Of a stretch of DNA of 6,122 nt, positions 1 through 5,618 are shown piece by piece; position 1 is the first letter of the stretch, and the number at the start of each line of letters is the position of its first letter. The stretch comes from JAAZBI01 sp964461005. Its GTDB lineage: Bacteria > Bacillota_I > Bacilli_A > RF39 > UBA660. A model generated the notes under the pieces. It had not been told where the DNA came from. It saw only the letters and a program-made list of their open reading frames with translations, and made no database searches. The DNA lies in assembly GCA_964461005.1 (NCBI GenBank), contig CAYWQQ010000030.1, positions 1 through 6,122 of the forward strand, in the 5' to 3' direction. The translations under genes and the position numbers were made by a program.

Positions 1-590
1 CAGAACCAGTTCAAGAGAACCCAATTCCAGAAGTAAATTCGTTTTCAAATAACAACACAGAGTTACCACCATTTAATTTTTCACCAGATGTACCAATAGT
101 TGAACAAGCAAAAGAGGTAAAACCATTTATGGAAGAAACTAATGGAATAGATTTTATTAAACCTGAACCTATAGTTAATTATGATATTAATCAAATAATT
201 AATAATAGTACAGATATTAATCCAATTGAGGAGACTAAAAATATTGATGACATAATTGGAATAAAAACTAGTGAGGAAATAAGTAAACCAGAAGAAAAAG
301 TTTCTAAAAACAAGTTTTTAATAGATTTTGAAGAAATACCTAAAGAGGAAATGGCAGATCAACCCAAAACATATACCGATGAATTAGTTCAAGAATATAG
401 ACAGCAAACAGCCGTTGGTGAAGTAAAAACAGCAGCTAGTACCAATGAATTGGATTTAGATGGAGCTATAAAATCTGTTAGAGAGACAATAAATGGGTTA
501 AAAAACAGTAATATAGAAGTGGAAACTGAAGAATTTGATTTTGAGTCTTTATATCAAATAATAATTAAAATAAACAAAAAAAAGAATTAG
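1..590 (+). CDS. 3' part of an unrecognised acidic low-complexity protein (start outside window)
   Basis: The frame is open from the first complete codon at position 3 to TAG at 588-590, giving 195 visible residues. An ATG at 129 lies inside this frame but has no ribosome binding site, so the gene almost certainly starts upstream of the window. The visible N-terminal stretch is rich in Pro, Glu, Asn and Ser (for example ELPPFNFSPDVP) and looks disordered. The middle is rich in Ile, Asn, Asp and Glu with little globular character. The last 45 or so residues look more ordered: a predicted helix around DGAIKSVRETINGLKNS is followed by acidic EEFDFESLYQ and a hydrophobic strand-like IIIKINK end. 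No signal peptide or membrane segment is visible, but the true N-terminus is missing. I do not recognise the family and assign no function. The composition would suit a tail or linker on a larger protein. A terminator overlaps the stop codon, so this gene ends its transcript. Confidence 0.75.
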   Translation, partial: EPVQENPIPEVNSFSNNNTELPPFNFSPDVPIVEQAKEVKPFMEETNGIDFIKPEPIVNYDINQIINNSTDINPIEETKNIDDIIGIKTSEEISKPEEKVSKNKFLIDFEEIPKEEMADQPKTYTDELVQEYRQQTAVGEVKTAASTNELDLDGAIKSVRETINGLKNSNIEVETEEFDFESLYQIIIKINKKKN

Positions 591-606
591 AAATAATTCT
601 TTTTTT
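577..606 (+). terminator. AT-rich intrinsic terminator overlapping the stop codon of the first gene
   Basis: A perfect 13-bp stem pairs 577-589 with 594-606 around a GAAA loop (590-593). The descending arm ends in a run of seven T (600-606). The TAG stop (588-590) lies in the top of the ascending arm and the loop. Only one pair is G-C, so its strength is uncertain, but the perfect pairing, tetraloop and T-run at a gene end support termination. Confidence 0.7.
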
Positions 607-608
607 AA

Positions 609-617
609 TGTTATACT
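609..617 (+). promoter_or_regulatory. Extended -10 promoter for the ywiB-like gene
   Basis: TGT followed by TATACT (612-617) gives the TGn-TATAAT extended -10 form. No convincing -35 box sits 16-18 bases upstream; that stretch is the terminator hairpin, and extended -10 promoters can work without a -35. Transcription would start near 623-625, just before or within the AAAGGAG ribosome binding site (624-630), leaving a very short leader of about 13 bases. The same TGTTATA core occurs upstream of fba and rpmE. Confidence 0.55.
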
Positions 618-636
618 GATTGAAAAGGAGATACGT

Positions 637-1005
637 ATGAAAATTAAGATAAAATTAAAAATAAAATCAACAAATGAAGAAGCGTTCTTTTTAGAAACAA
701 TAGGAGAATATAAAAACAACAAAATAGTATTTAAAGATAAAGAAGAAGAAACCACAGTTTTTTTTGGGAATACAATTAAAATAAATAAAACAGCAGAGAA
801 TTATACATTAAATTTAAAATTTTTAATTAATAAAAAAAGTAAAGCTTTATATGAAATAAAATCACCTTTCTGCTCAATAAACACCTATATTTTTACTAAA
901 AAAATTGTTAAAGAACCTAATTATTTAAATATTGAATATGATCTTTTTTTAGAAGATAATAAAGAAGGATCATTTGAAATAGAACTTTCCTGGTCAAATT
1001 TATAA
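637..1005 (+). CDS. ywiB: YwiB-like DUF1934 family protein
   Basis: This 122-residue protein has alternating hydrophobic and charged beta-strand patterns throughout. It opens with a strand of Lys/Ile repeats (MKIKIKLKIK). It ends with a pattern typical of the DUF1934/YwiB family, where a strand reading LNIEYDLFLEDNKEGSFEIE closes a small lipocalin-like beta-barrel. Family members are usually near 140 residues, so this one is slightly short. No catalytic role is established for the family and none is claimed. The ATG at 637 has a strong AAAGGAG site (624-630) six bases upstream. It sits just upstream of rpoE; ywiB also lies near rpoE and argS in Bacillus, though argS is absent here. The family call rests on sequence pattern and neighbourhood, not an alignment. 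There are no membrane segments or signal peptide, so it is probably cytoplasmic. Confidence 0.65.
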   Translation: MKIKIKLKIKSTNEEAFFLETIGEYKNNKIVFKDKEEETTVFFGNTIKINKTAENYTLNLKFLINKKSKALYEIKSPFCSINTYIFTKKIVKEPNYLNIEYDLFLEDNKEGSFEIELSWSNL

Positions 1006-1012
1006 TATATTG

Positions 1013-1041
1013 TTGCTCATATTAAAAAAATGTATTATAAT
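1013..1041 (+). promoter_or_regulatory. Sigma-A type promoter for rpoE-prfA-prmC
   Basis: TTGCTC (1013-1018) and a perfect TATAAT (1036-1041) are separated by exactly 17 bases. Transcription would start near 1048, giving a leader of about 32 bases to the rpoE ATG at 1080. The -10 box is optimal and the -35 matches its most conserved first three positions. No other good promoter is seen before prmC ends, so this probably drives rpoE, prfA and prmC together. Confidence 0.65.
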
Positions 1042-1049
1042 TATGAGCA
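1014..1049. repeat. Perfect 8-bp inverted repeat flanking the rpoE -10 box
   Basis: TGCTCATA (1014-1021) and TATGAGCA (1042-1049) are exact reverse complements separated by 20 bases. One arm overlaps the -35 hexamer and the other lies just after the -10 hexamer, ending at the expected transcription start. It could be an operator read as DNA. In a transcript reading through from ywiB it could form a hairpin with a 20-base loop. It lacks a T-run directly after it, which makes a terminator less likely. Confidence 0.5.
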
Positions 1050-1069
1050 GATTTTAAAGAAAATTTTTT

Positions 1070-1074
1070 GGAGG
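1070..1074 (+). promoter_or_regulatory. rpoE ribosome binding site that fixes its start
   Basis: GGAGG lies five bases before the ATG at 1080. The frame is also open from a TTG at 1068, but that codon overlaps this binding site and has none of its own, so the ATG is chosen. Confidence 0.85.
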
Positions 1075-1079
1075 CTAAA

Positions 1080-1544
1080 ATGGATTTTAAAAAAATGAAA
1101 TTTGAAGAAATAGAAGCATTACCTTATACAGATATAGCATACTATCTTATTAAAAATAGTAAGAAAACACTTTCAACTAATGAATTATTTAAAGATGTTG
1201 CAAATATATTAAAAATGAGCGACGAAGAACGTACAGAATTAGTAGGGGATTTTTTCACTTCTTTAACAATCGATAGAAGATTTATCTTACTAAATGATAA
1301 AAAATGGGATTTAAAAGAAAATCACAATGTGATTGTAACTCTTGATGACGATGATGAAGAATTAGAAGATGACATTCACTTATCAGCAGATGATGAAGTC
1401 ATCAAAAAAGAAGAAGAATATGACTTAGATGAAGATGGAATAGAAGACATTTCTGAAGATTTAGATGAAGAGGAAGAGTTAGAAGGTTTTCAAGACATAG
1501 AAAGCTTAGAATTAATAGAAGAAGAAACTGATATAGAAGAATAG
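1080..1544 (+). CDS. rpoE: DNA-directed RNA polymerase subunit delta
   Basis: This is a 154-residue protein. Residues about 8-82 form the HARE-HTH winged-helix domain of the delta subunit, with a recognisable core (LPYTDIAYYLI, LSTNELFKDVANIL, FFTSLTIDRRFILL, WDLKE). From residue 89 the chain becomes an extreme acidic tail in which 38 of the last 66 residues are Asp or Glu, as expected for this family. In Bacillota, delta binds core RNA polymerase. It helps displace nucleic acids and speeds recycling, and it makes some promoters more sensitive to initiating nucleotide levels. It acts in the cytoplasm. The start is the ATG at 1080 because GGAGG precedes it. It heads a compact unit with prfA, whose TTG start lies 12 bases past this gene's TAG. 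The length is a little under the roughly 170 residues of B. subtilis RpoE; the tail is the variable part. Confidence 0.93.
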   Translation: MDFKKMKFEEIEALPYTDIAYYLIKNSKKTLSTNELFKDVANILKMSDEERTELVGDFFTSLTIDRRFILLNDKKWDLKENHNVIVTLDDDDEELEDDIHLSADDEVIKKEEEYDLDEDGIEDISEDLDEEEELEGFQDIESLELIEEETDIEE

Positions 1545-1547
1545 AGG
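1544..1547 (+). promoter_or_regulatory. prfA ribosome binding site deciding a TTG start
   Basis: GAGG overlaps the last base of the rpoE stop codon and lies nine bases before TTG at 1557. The only other candidate start in frame downstream of the rpoE stop is GTG at 1548, which directly abuts this site with no spacer and so is unlikely to be used. Confidence 0.65.
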
Positions 1548-1556
1548 GTGGTTTTC

Positions 1557-2612
1557 TTGATAAACAGACTAGAAGAAACACTAAAAAAATATGAAGAATT
1601 AAGCGAAAAATTATCAACAGAAGAAGTTATAAAAAATATTGAGCAAATGAAAGCTTTGTCAAAAGAAAAATCTTCTCTTGAAGATATTGTTTTTACATAT
1701 AAAAAATATAAAAATATATTAAATCAAATCAAAGAAAACGAAGAATTGTTAAATGATTCAGAACTAGAAGAGTTAGCCAAAGAAGAATTAGTTACTTTGT
1801 CAAATAAAGAAATAGAATTAAAAATGGAATTAGAAAAATTACTGATTCCTAAAGAAGAAAATGATTCTAAAAACATAATAATTGAAATTAGAGGCGCAGC
1901 TGGCGGTGACGAAGCCAACATTTTTGCTGGTGACCTGTTTGAAATGTATAATAAATTTGCTACTTATGAAGGCTATAAGGTAGAAATAATAAACAGTATT
2001 TCTTGTCAAGCGGGAGGATACTCTCAAATTGAATTTATTATAAAAGGAAAAAACGCATATGCCAAATTAAAGTATGAAAATGGAGCTCATAGAGTTCAAA
2101 GAGTTCCCGCCACTGAATCTCAAGGAAGAATACATACTTCAACTGCTACAGTTGTAGTTTTACCAGAAAGAGAAAATTCTGAAATAGAAATCAAAGAAAA
2201 CGATTTAAAAATTGATGTATATCGAAGCGGTGGAGCTGGTGGACAAAGTGTTAATACAACAGACAGTGCAGTAAGAATAACACATTTACCAACTGGTTTA
2301 GTAGTAACTTGCCAAAATGAAAGAAGTCAATTAAAAAACAAAGAGAAAGCTTTACAAATTTTGACTAGTAAAATAATTGAAGAAAAAGAAAGAGAACAAG
2401 AACAAAAATATGGTCAATTAAGAAAAACAAAAATTGGAACAGGAGACCGTTCAGAAAAAATAAGGACTTATAATTATCCTCAAAACAGAATTACGGATCA
2501 TCAAATCAATTTAACTTTAATGCATTTAGATAGAATTATGGCTGGAGGCTTAGGTGAGTTGATAGCTGAGCTGATAAACGAAGATATAAGAAGAAAATTA
2601 GCGGGAGAATAA
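1557..2612 (+). CDS. prfA: Peptide chain release factor 1 (RF1)
   Basis: The 351-residue protein is full length for RF1 (usually about 355-360). It recognises UAA and UAG in the ribosomal A site and triggers hydrolysis of peptidyl-tRNA. The N-terminal helical coiled-coil domain covers about residues 1-95. IEIRGAAGGDEA (109-120) opens the central domain. The stop-codon-reading PAT tripeptide is at 184-186 within VQRVPATESQGRIHTS, which marks RF1 rather than RF2 (SPF). The catalytic GGQ is at 228-230 within SGGAGGQSVNTT, and GTGDRSEKIRTYNYPQ and RITDH follow in the C-terminal region. The TTG start at 1557 makes the protein begin MINRLEE, matching the usual MLDRL-type RF1 start; GTG at 1548 would add three residues. 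It follows rpoE closely and is followed by prmC, whose product methylates the GGQ glutamine. The rare TTG start may limit expression. Confidence 0.95.
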   Translation: MINRLEETLKKYEELSEKLSTEEVIKNIEQMKALSKEKSSLEDIVFTYKKYKNILNQIKENEELLNDSELEELAKEELVTLSNKEIELKMELEKLLIPKEENDSKNIIIEIRGAAGGDEANIFAGDLFEMYNKFATYEGYKVEIINSISCQAGGYSQIEFIIKGKNAYAKLKYENGAHRVQRVPATESQGRIHTSTATVVVLPERENSEIEIKENDLKIDVYRSGGAGGQSVNTTDSAVRITHLPTGLVVTCQNERSQLKNKEKALQILTSKIIEEKEREQEQKYGQLRKTKIGTGDRSEKIRTYNYPQNRITDHQINLTLMHLDRIMAGGLGELIAELINEDIRRKLAGE

Positions 2613-2615
2613 TTA

Positions 2616-3356
2616 ATGAATGATAGAGAAAGAATAATTCAGTATTATTCAAATCAAAATCAACCGAACAAAATAAAAAGAGCATTTAAAAAATATGAAT
2701 CAGGAAAACCTGTTCAATACATAATTGGCAATGTTGACTTTTATCATTACAATTTTTTTGTAAAAAAAGGCGTTTTAATACCTAGGTTTGTTACAGAACA
2801 ATTAGTTGAAGAAACATTAAAAAGAGCTAAGAAAATGTTTTCATCAGAAATAAAAATTTTAGACATAGGTTGTGGAAGTGGAATTATAGGCTTATCTTTA
2901 GCCAAAGAAATAGTTAATTCGAAAGTTGATTTAATAGATATTTCGTCAAAAGCAATAAATTTAACAAAAAATAATGCTAAAAAATTAAAAGTGAAATGTA
3001 ATATATATAAATCATATCTTTTAAATAAAATAATTAAAAATAATAGTAAATTTAATATTATTATCAGTAATCCTCCATATTTAAAAAAAGATGAAGAAGT
3101 AATGGAAATAGTTTTAAGGAATGAACCTAAACTTGCTCTCTTTGCAAAAAATGATGGTTTATATTTTTATGAGGAAATATTAAAAAACATTAGTAAAGTA
3201 TTAGAAAAAAACTTTTTGATTTGCTTTGAAATTGGTGCAAATCAAGCTCCAGCAATTAGAAAAATAGTTAAAAAGTATCTTAGTGATGTTAAAATAGAAG
3301 TAATTAAAGATTTAGAAAAAAGAAATAGAATACTATTTATTTATAAAAACAATTAA
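2616..3356 (+). CDS. prmC: Peptide chain release factor N5-glutamine methyltransferase (short, divergent)
   Basis: PrmC (HemK) uses S-adenosylmethionine to methylate the GGQ glutamine of RF1 and RF2, which speeds termination. The 246-residue protein carries GKPVQYIIGNVDFY (30-43) joining the domains, then SAM-binding motif I DIGCGSG (83-89). The diagnostic catalytic NPPY is at 152-155, and NEPKLALFAKNDGLYFY (169-185) follows as in the family. Two features are unusual. Only about 29 residues precede GKPVQYI, so the N-terminal helical substrate-binding domain is much reduced compared with typical 280-residue members. The usual RPETE motif reads RFVTE (57-61). The ATG at 2616 lies three bases after the prfA stop, with GGGAG (2603-2607) eight bases upstream. 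An in-frame stop just upstream rules out a longer form. Adjacency to prfA strongly supports the role. A terminator overlaps its stop. Confidence 0.9.
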   Translation: MNDRERIIQYYSNQNQPNKIKRAFKKYESGKPVQYIIGNVDFYHYNFFVKKGVLIPRFVTEQLVEETLKRAKKMFSSEIKILDIGCGSGIIGLSLAKEIVNSKVDLIDISSKAINLTKNNAKKLKVKCNIYKSYLLNKIIKNNSKFNIIISNPPYLKKDEEVMEIVLRNEPKLALFAKNDGLYFYEEILKNISKVLEKNFLICFEIGANQAPAIRKIVKKYLSDVKIEVIKDLEKRNRILFIYKNN

Positions 3357-3370
3357 TTGTTTTTTTTTTT
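3345..3370 (+). terminator. Palindromic terminator overlapping the prmC stop codon
   Basis: The 20 bases 3345-3364 form a perfect palindrome. The arms AAAAACAA and TTGTTTTT pair around a TTAA loop, and an unbroken run of eleven T spans 3360-3370. The prmC TAA (3354-3356) is at the tip of the hairpin. One G-C pair makes the stem weak, but the long T-run and the promoter just downstream fit an operon end. Confidence 0.65.
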
Positions 3371-3400
3371 GTAAAAAAACGTCTTCTTAGCTTTATTGAT

Positions 3401-3429
3401 TTGACTAATGTTATAAATAATAATACTAT
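3401..3429 (+). promoter_or_regulatory. Promoter region for fba-murA, two overlapping candidates
   Basis: Candidate A is TTGACT (3401-3406), a 17-base spacer and TACTAT (3424-3429). It would start transcription near 3436, leaving only about 10 leader bases. Candidate B is the extended -10 TGT-TATAAA (3409-3417), the same core seen before ywiB and rpmE, with a start near 3424 and a leader of about 22 bases but no clear -35. The sequence cannot decide between them and both may be used. The TTG at 3401, which would open a longer fba frame, is better explained as the -35 box. Confidence 0.55.
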
Positions 3430-3435
3430 ATTTAT

Positions 3436-3442
3436 AGGTGAT
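3436..3442 (+). promoter_or_regulatory. fba ribosome binding site
   Basis: AGGTGAT matches the 3' half of the ideal AGGAGGTGATC complement of the 16S rRNA tail and lies just before ATG at 3446. It selects this start over upstream in-frame codons. Confidence 0.7.
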
Positions 3443-3445
3443 AAT

Positions 3446-4294
3446 ATGTTAATAAACTCAAAAGAAATGTTAAAAAAAGCGAAAAAAGAAAATTATGCTG
3501 TTCCACAGTTTAATATTAACAATTTAGAATGGACTAAAGCTATATTGGAAGAGTGTGAAAGACATAATAGTCCTGTTATTTTAGGTGTAAGTGAAGGCGC
3601 AGTTAAATATATGGGCGGATATAACACTGTTTCTAGCCTGGTAAAGGGATTAATAAAGGATCTTAATATAAATATTTCTGTTTGTTTACATCTTGACCAT
3701 GGTAAAACTTTTGAATCTTGCAAAAAAGCAATAGAAAGCGGTTTTACATCAGTAATGATAGATGCTTCTATGTATGAAATAGCAGAAAATATAAAAATTG
3801 TTAAAGAAGTTGTTACGTTAGCAAAAAATAATAATGTTAGTGTTGAAGCAGAAGTCGGTCATGTTGGAGGATCTGAAGATAGTGGAGAAATAGAAATTTT
3901 ATATGCAAAACCAAATGACTGCAAAATGTTAGTAAATGAAACAGGTATTGATTTTTTAGCCCCTGCTTTAGGAAGTGTTCACGGTGAATATAAAGGAGAA
4001 CCGAAAATTAATTTTGAAATTATGTCAGAAATAAATAAAATGCTTGATATTCCCATGGTGTTGCACGGTGGGACTGGCTTGTCTGATGAAATAACAAAAA
4101 AATCTATTGAAAATGGGATTAGTAAAATTAATTTTAATACGGAATTACAAATGGCATGGGCTCAAGCAGTGAGAATTTATATTGAAAATTATTCTACATA
4201 TGATCCTAGAAAAATAATTAGCTCTGGAGTCATAGCAATTAAAAATGTTGTTAATAAAAAAATTGATTTATTAGGATGTGCCAACAAAAATTAG
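3446..4294 (+). CDS. fba: Class II fructose-bisphosphate aldolase
   Basis: The 282-residue enzyme reversibly cleaves fructose 1,6-bisphosphate into dihydroxyacetone phosphate and glyceraldehyde 3-phosphate in glycolysis and gluconeogenesis. It is a zinc-dependent TIM barrel in the cytoplasm. YAVPQFNINNLEW (17-29) opens the barrel. In HLDHG the catalytic Asp is D84 and the first zinc ligand H85. E135 lies in VSVEAEVG, and the other zinc histidines are H179 (GSVHG) and H207 (VLHGGTG). INFNTELQ (228-235) contributes to phosphate and substrate binding. The Bacillus-type short class II form (about 285 residues) is matched in length and start: MLINSKEMLKKAKKENYAV aligns with the Bacillus pattern. 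An upstream TTG at 3401 would add 15 unrelated residues and is rejected. Related tagatose- and ketose-bisphosphate aldolases share the motifs, but the YMGG and GEPKINF context and neighbourhood favour fructose bisphosphate. murA starts 10 bases after the stop. Confidence 0.92.
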   Translation: MLINSKEMLKKAKKENYAVPQFNINNLEWTKAILEECERHNSPVILGVSEGAVKYMGGYNTVSSLVKGLIKDLNINISVCLHLDHGKTFESCKKAIESGFTSVMIDASMYEIAENIKIVKEVVTLAKNNNVSVEAEVGHVGGSEDSGEIEILYAKPNDCKMLVNETGIDFLAPALGSVHGEYKGEPKINFEIMSEINKMLDIPMVLHGGTGLSDEITKKSIENGISKINFNTELQMAWAQAVRIYIENYSTYDPRKIISSGVIAIKNVVNKKIDLLGCANKN

Positions 4295-4300
4295 GGAGGT
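4294..4300 (+). promoter_or_regulatory. murA ribosome binding site overlapping the fba stop
   Basis: GGGAGGT shares its first base with the fba TAG stop (4292-4294) and lies four bases before ATG at 4305. This close packing suggests murA is translated from the fba transcript. A longer in-frame start (GTG at 4278, inside fba) lacks such a site. Confidence 0.8.
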
Positions 4301-4304
4301 TCAA

Positions 4305-5552
4305 ATGGAAAAAATTATTATAAATGGACAAAAAAATCTAACAGGTATAATTGAAATTAGTGGCGCAAAAAATAGTGCTGTTGCTTTAATTCCTGCCTCA
4401 ATATTATCTGACGAAGAAGTGACGATTGCTAATGTACCAAACATTACTGATAGAGAGGCATTAAATGAAATATTAGAATACTTAGGTGCCGAAGTAAACT
4501 ATATTAATGGAGAAATGAAAATAAATTCAAAAAACATCGTTAACAAAGAAATACCTGAAGAAATTTCTAAAAAACTTAGAGCCTCGTATTATTTTATGGG
4601 TGCTTTATTAAGTAAATTTAAAAAAGTAAAAATGTTTTTTCCGGGTGGGTGTAATATTGGATCTAGACCAATTAATCTTCATTTAAAGGGTTTTGAAATT
4701 TTAGGGGCGAAAGTTTCACAAGAAAACAATTTGTACACTATTGAAGCTGAAGAATTAATTGGAGCAAACATATATTTGGATGTACCCAGTGTTGGAGCAA
4801 CCATAAATCTTATGTTAGCGGCATCAAAGGCTAAGGGCACTACAATTATTGAAAATGCAGCTAAAGAGCCGGAAATCGTTAATGTAGCTATATTTTTAAA
4901 CAATATGGGAGCTAAAATAGTTGGTGCGGGAACTAGTGAAATTAAAATTATAGGTGTTAATAAATTGGGAAAATGTTTTCACGAAGTAATTCCCGATAGA
5001 ATAGAAGCAGGTACATATTTAATAGCTGGAGCACTATGCGGTAAAGATTTAATTATTAAAAGCGTTATTCCAGAGCATCTTGATGCATTAATATCTAAAT
5101 TAAAAGAAGCAGGTACCAAAATAAATATAGAAAATAGTCAAATTACAGTCAGCAAACCAGAAAAATTTTTGCCTATATATATAAAGACTTTGGGATATCC
5201 AGGTTTTCCAACCGATTTACAACAACCTTTATCAGTTCTTTTAACTCAATGTGAAGGTATTTCAACAATAGAAGAAACAATATGGGAAAATCGTTTTCAA
5301 AATTTAGATTATTTGAATAAAATGGGTGCAAATATTGAGTATAAAGGCAATAAAGCGACTATAAAGGGAAAAACAGAGCTTATTGGTTCAGAAGTTGAAG
5401 CAACAGATTTGAGAGGTGGAGCATGTATGGTTTTGGCAGGACTAATTGCAAAGGAAAAGACTGTAATAAGTAATGTCGATCACATTTTAAGAGGTTATGA
5501 TAATATAATAGAAAAATTAAAAAATGTAGGTGCAGATATAATTGCCGAATAA
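4305..5552 (+). CDS. murA: UDP-N-acetylglucosamine 1-carboxyvinyltransferase
   Basis: MurA transfers the enolpyruvyl group of phosphoenolpyruvate to UDP-N-acetylglucosamine, the first committed step of peptidoglycan synthesis. The 415 residues match the family (about 417-430) and its two-lobed EPSP-synthase-like fold. Visible active-site residues are K22 and N23 (SGAKNSA), the loop Cys C116 with R121 (FPGGCNIGSRP), D304 (GYPGFPTDLQQP) and R396 (HILRGYD). Retention of Cys at 116, where resistant orthologs often have Asp, suggests the enzyme would be sensitive to fosfomycin; this is inference from family knowledge. Bacillota often carry two MurA copies. Next to fba and rpmE, this one corresponds by position to the MurAB/MurZ copy of Bacillus. 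Whether a second copy exists cannot be seen. It follows fba by 10 bases and probably shares its promoter. No terminator is seen after its TAA. Confidence 0.94.
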   Translation: MEKIIINGQKNLTGIIEISGAKNSAVALIPASILSDEEVTIANVPNITDREALNEILEYLGAEVNYINGEMKINSKNIVNKEIPEEISKKLRASYYFMGALLSKFKKVKMFFPGGCNIGSRPINLHLKGFEILGAKVSQENNLYTIEAEELIGANIYLDVPSVGATINLMLAASKAKGTTIIENAAKEPEIVNVAIFLNNMGAKIVGAGTSEIKIIGVNKLGKCFHEVIPDRIEAGTYLIAGALCGKDLIIKSVIPEHLDALISKLKEAGTKINIENSQITVSKPEKFLPIYIKTLGYPGFPTDLQQPLSVLLTQCEGISTIEETIWENRFQNLDYLNKMGANIEYKGNKATIKGKTELIGSEVEATDLRGGACMVLAGLIAKEKTVISNVDHILRGYDNIIEKLKNVGADIIAE

Positions 5553-5557
5553 AGTGC

Positions 5558-5586
5558 TTGAAAAAGATTGAAACAATTGTTATAAT
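5558..5586 (+). promoter_or_regulatory. Strong sigma-A promoter for rpmE
   Basis: TTGAAA (5558-5563) and TATAAT (5581-5586) are separated by exactly 17 bases, and TG at 5578-5579 adds the extended -10 element. It is the best promoter in the window, as expected for a ribosomal protein gene. Transcription would start near 5593, about 26 bases before the ATG. A 10-bp palindrome AACAATTGTT (5572-5581) overlaps the extended -10; it may be coincidental in this AT-rich DNA. Confidence 0.8.
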
Positions 5587-5618
5587 AAAAAAGATTTAAC
5601 GGGGAAAGGAGCAAAAAA

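Noticed and set aside
129..131. ATG at 129 as the true start of the first gene
   Set aside because: The frame stays open to the left edge with the same composition, and no Shine-Dalgarno site precedes this ATG.
549..755. Minus-strand open frame of 68 codons across the first terminator and the start of ywiB
   Set aside because: It lies opposite a supported gene and a hairpin, has a Phe/Ile/Ser-rich composition expected from the complement of Lys/Glu-rich coding DNA, and has no recognisable domain.
1402..1617. Minus-strand open frame opposite the acidic tail of rpoE, reading as a Leu-rich hydrophobic peptide
   Set aside because: The Leu/Phe richness is the direct mirror of GAA/GAT-rich codons for the Glu/Asp tail; it is not a membrane protein.
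1724..2027. Two overlapping minus-strand open frames inside prfA
   Set aside because: Both are antisense to a strongly supported RF1 coding frame and resemble nothing known.
3359..3380. GTTTTTTT (3359-3366) can pair with AAAAAAAC (3373-3380), a possible alternative hairpin competing with the prmC terminator
   Set aside because: It is almost purely A-T and low complexity, such pairings are expected by chance here, and there is no sensor domain or leader gene to make it an attenuator.
3493..3723. Minus-strand open frame of 76 codons inside fba
   Set aside because: It is antisense to conserved aldolase motifs, with no binding site or domain.
4679..4903. Minus-strand open frame of 74 codons inside murA
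   Set aside because: It is antisense to a clear MurA frame, with no independent support.
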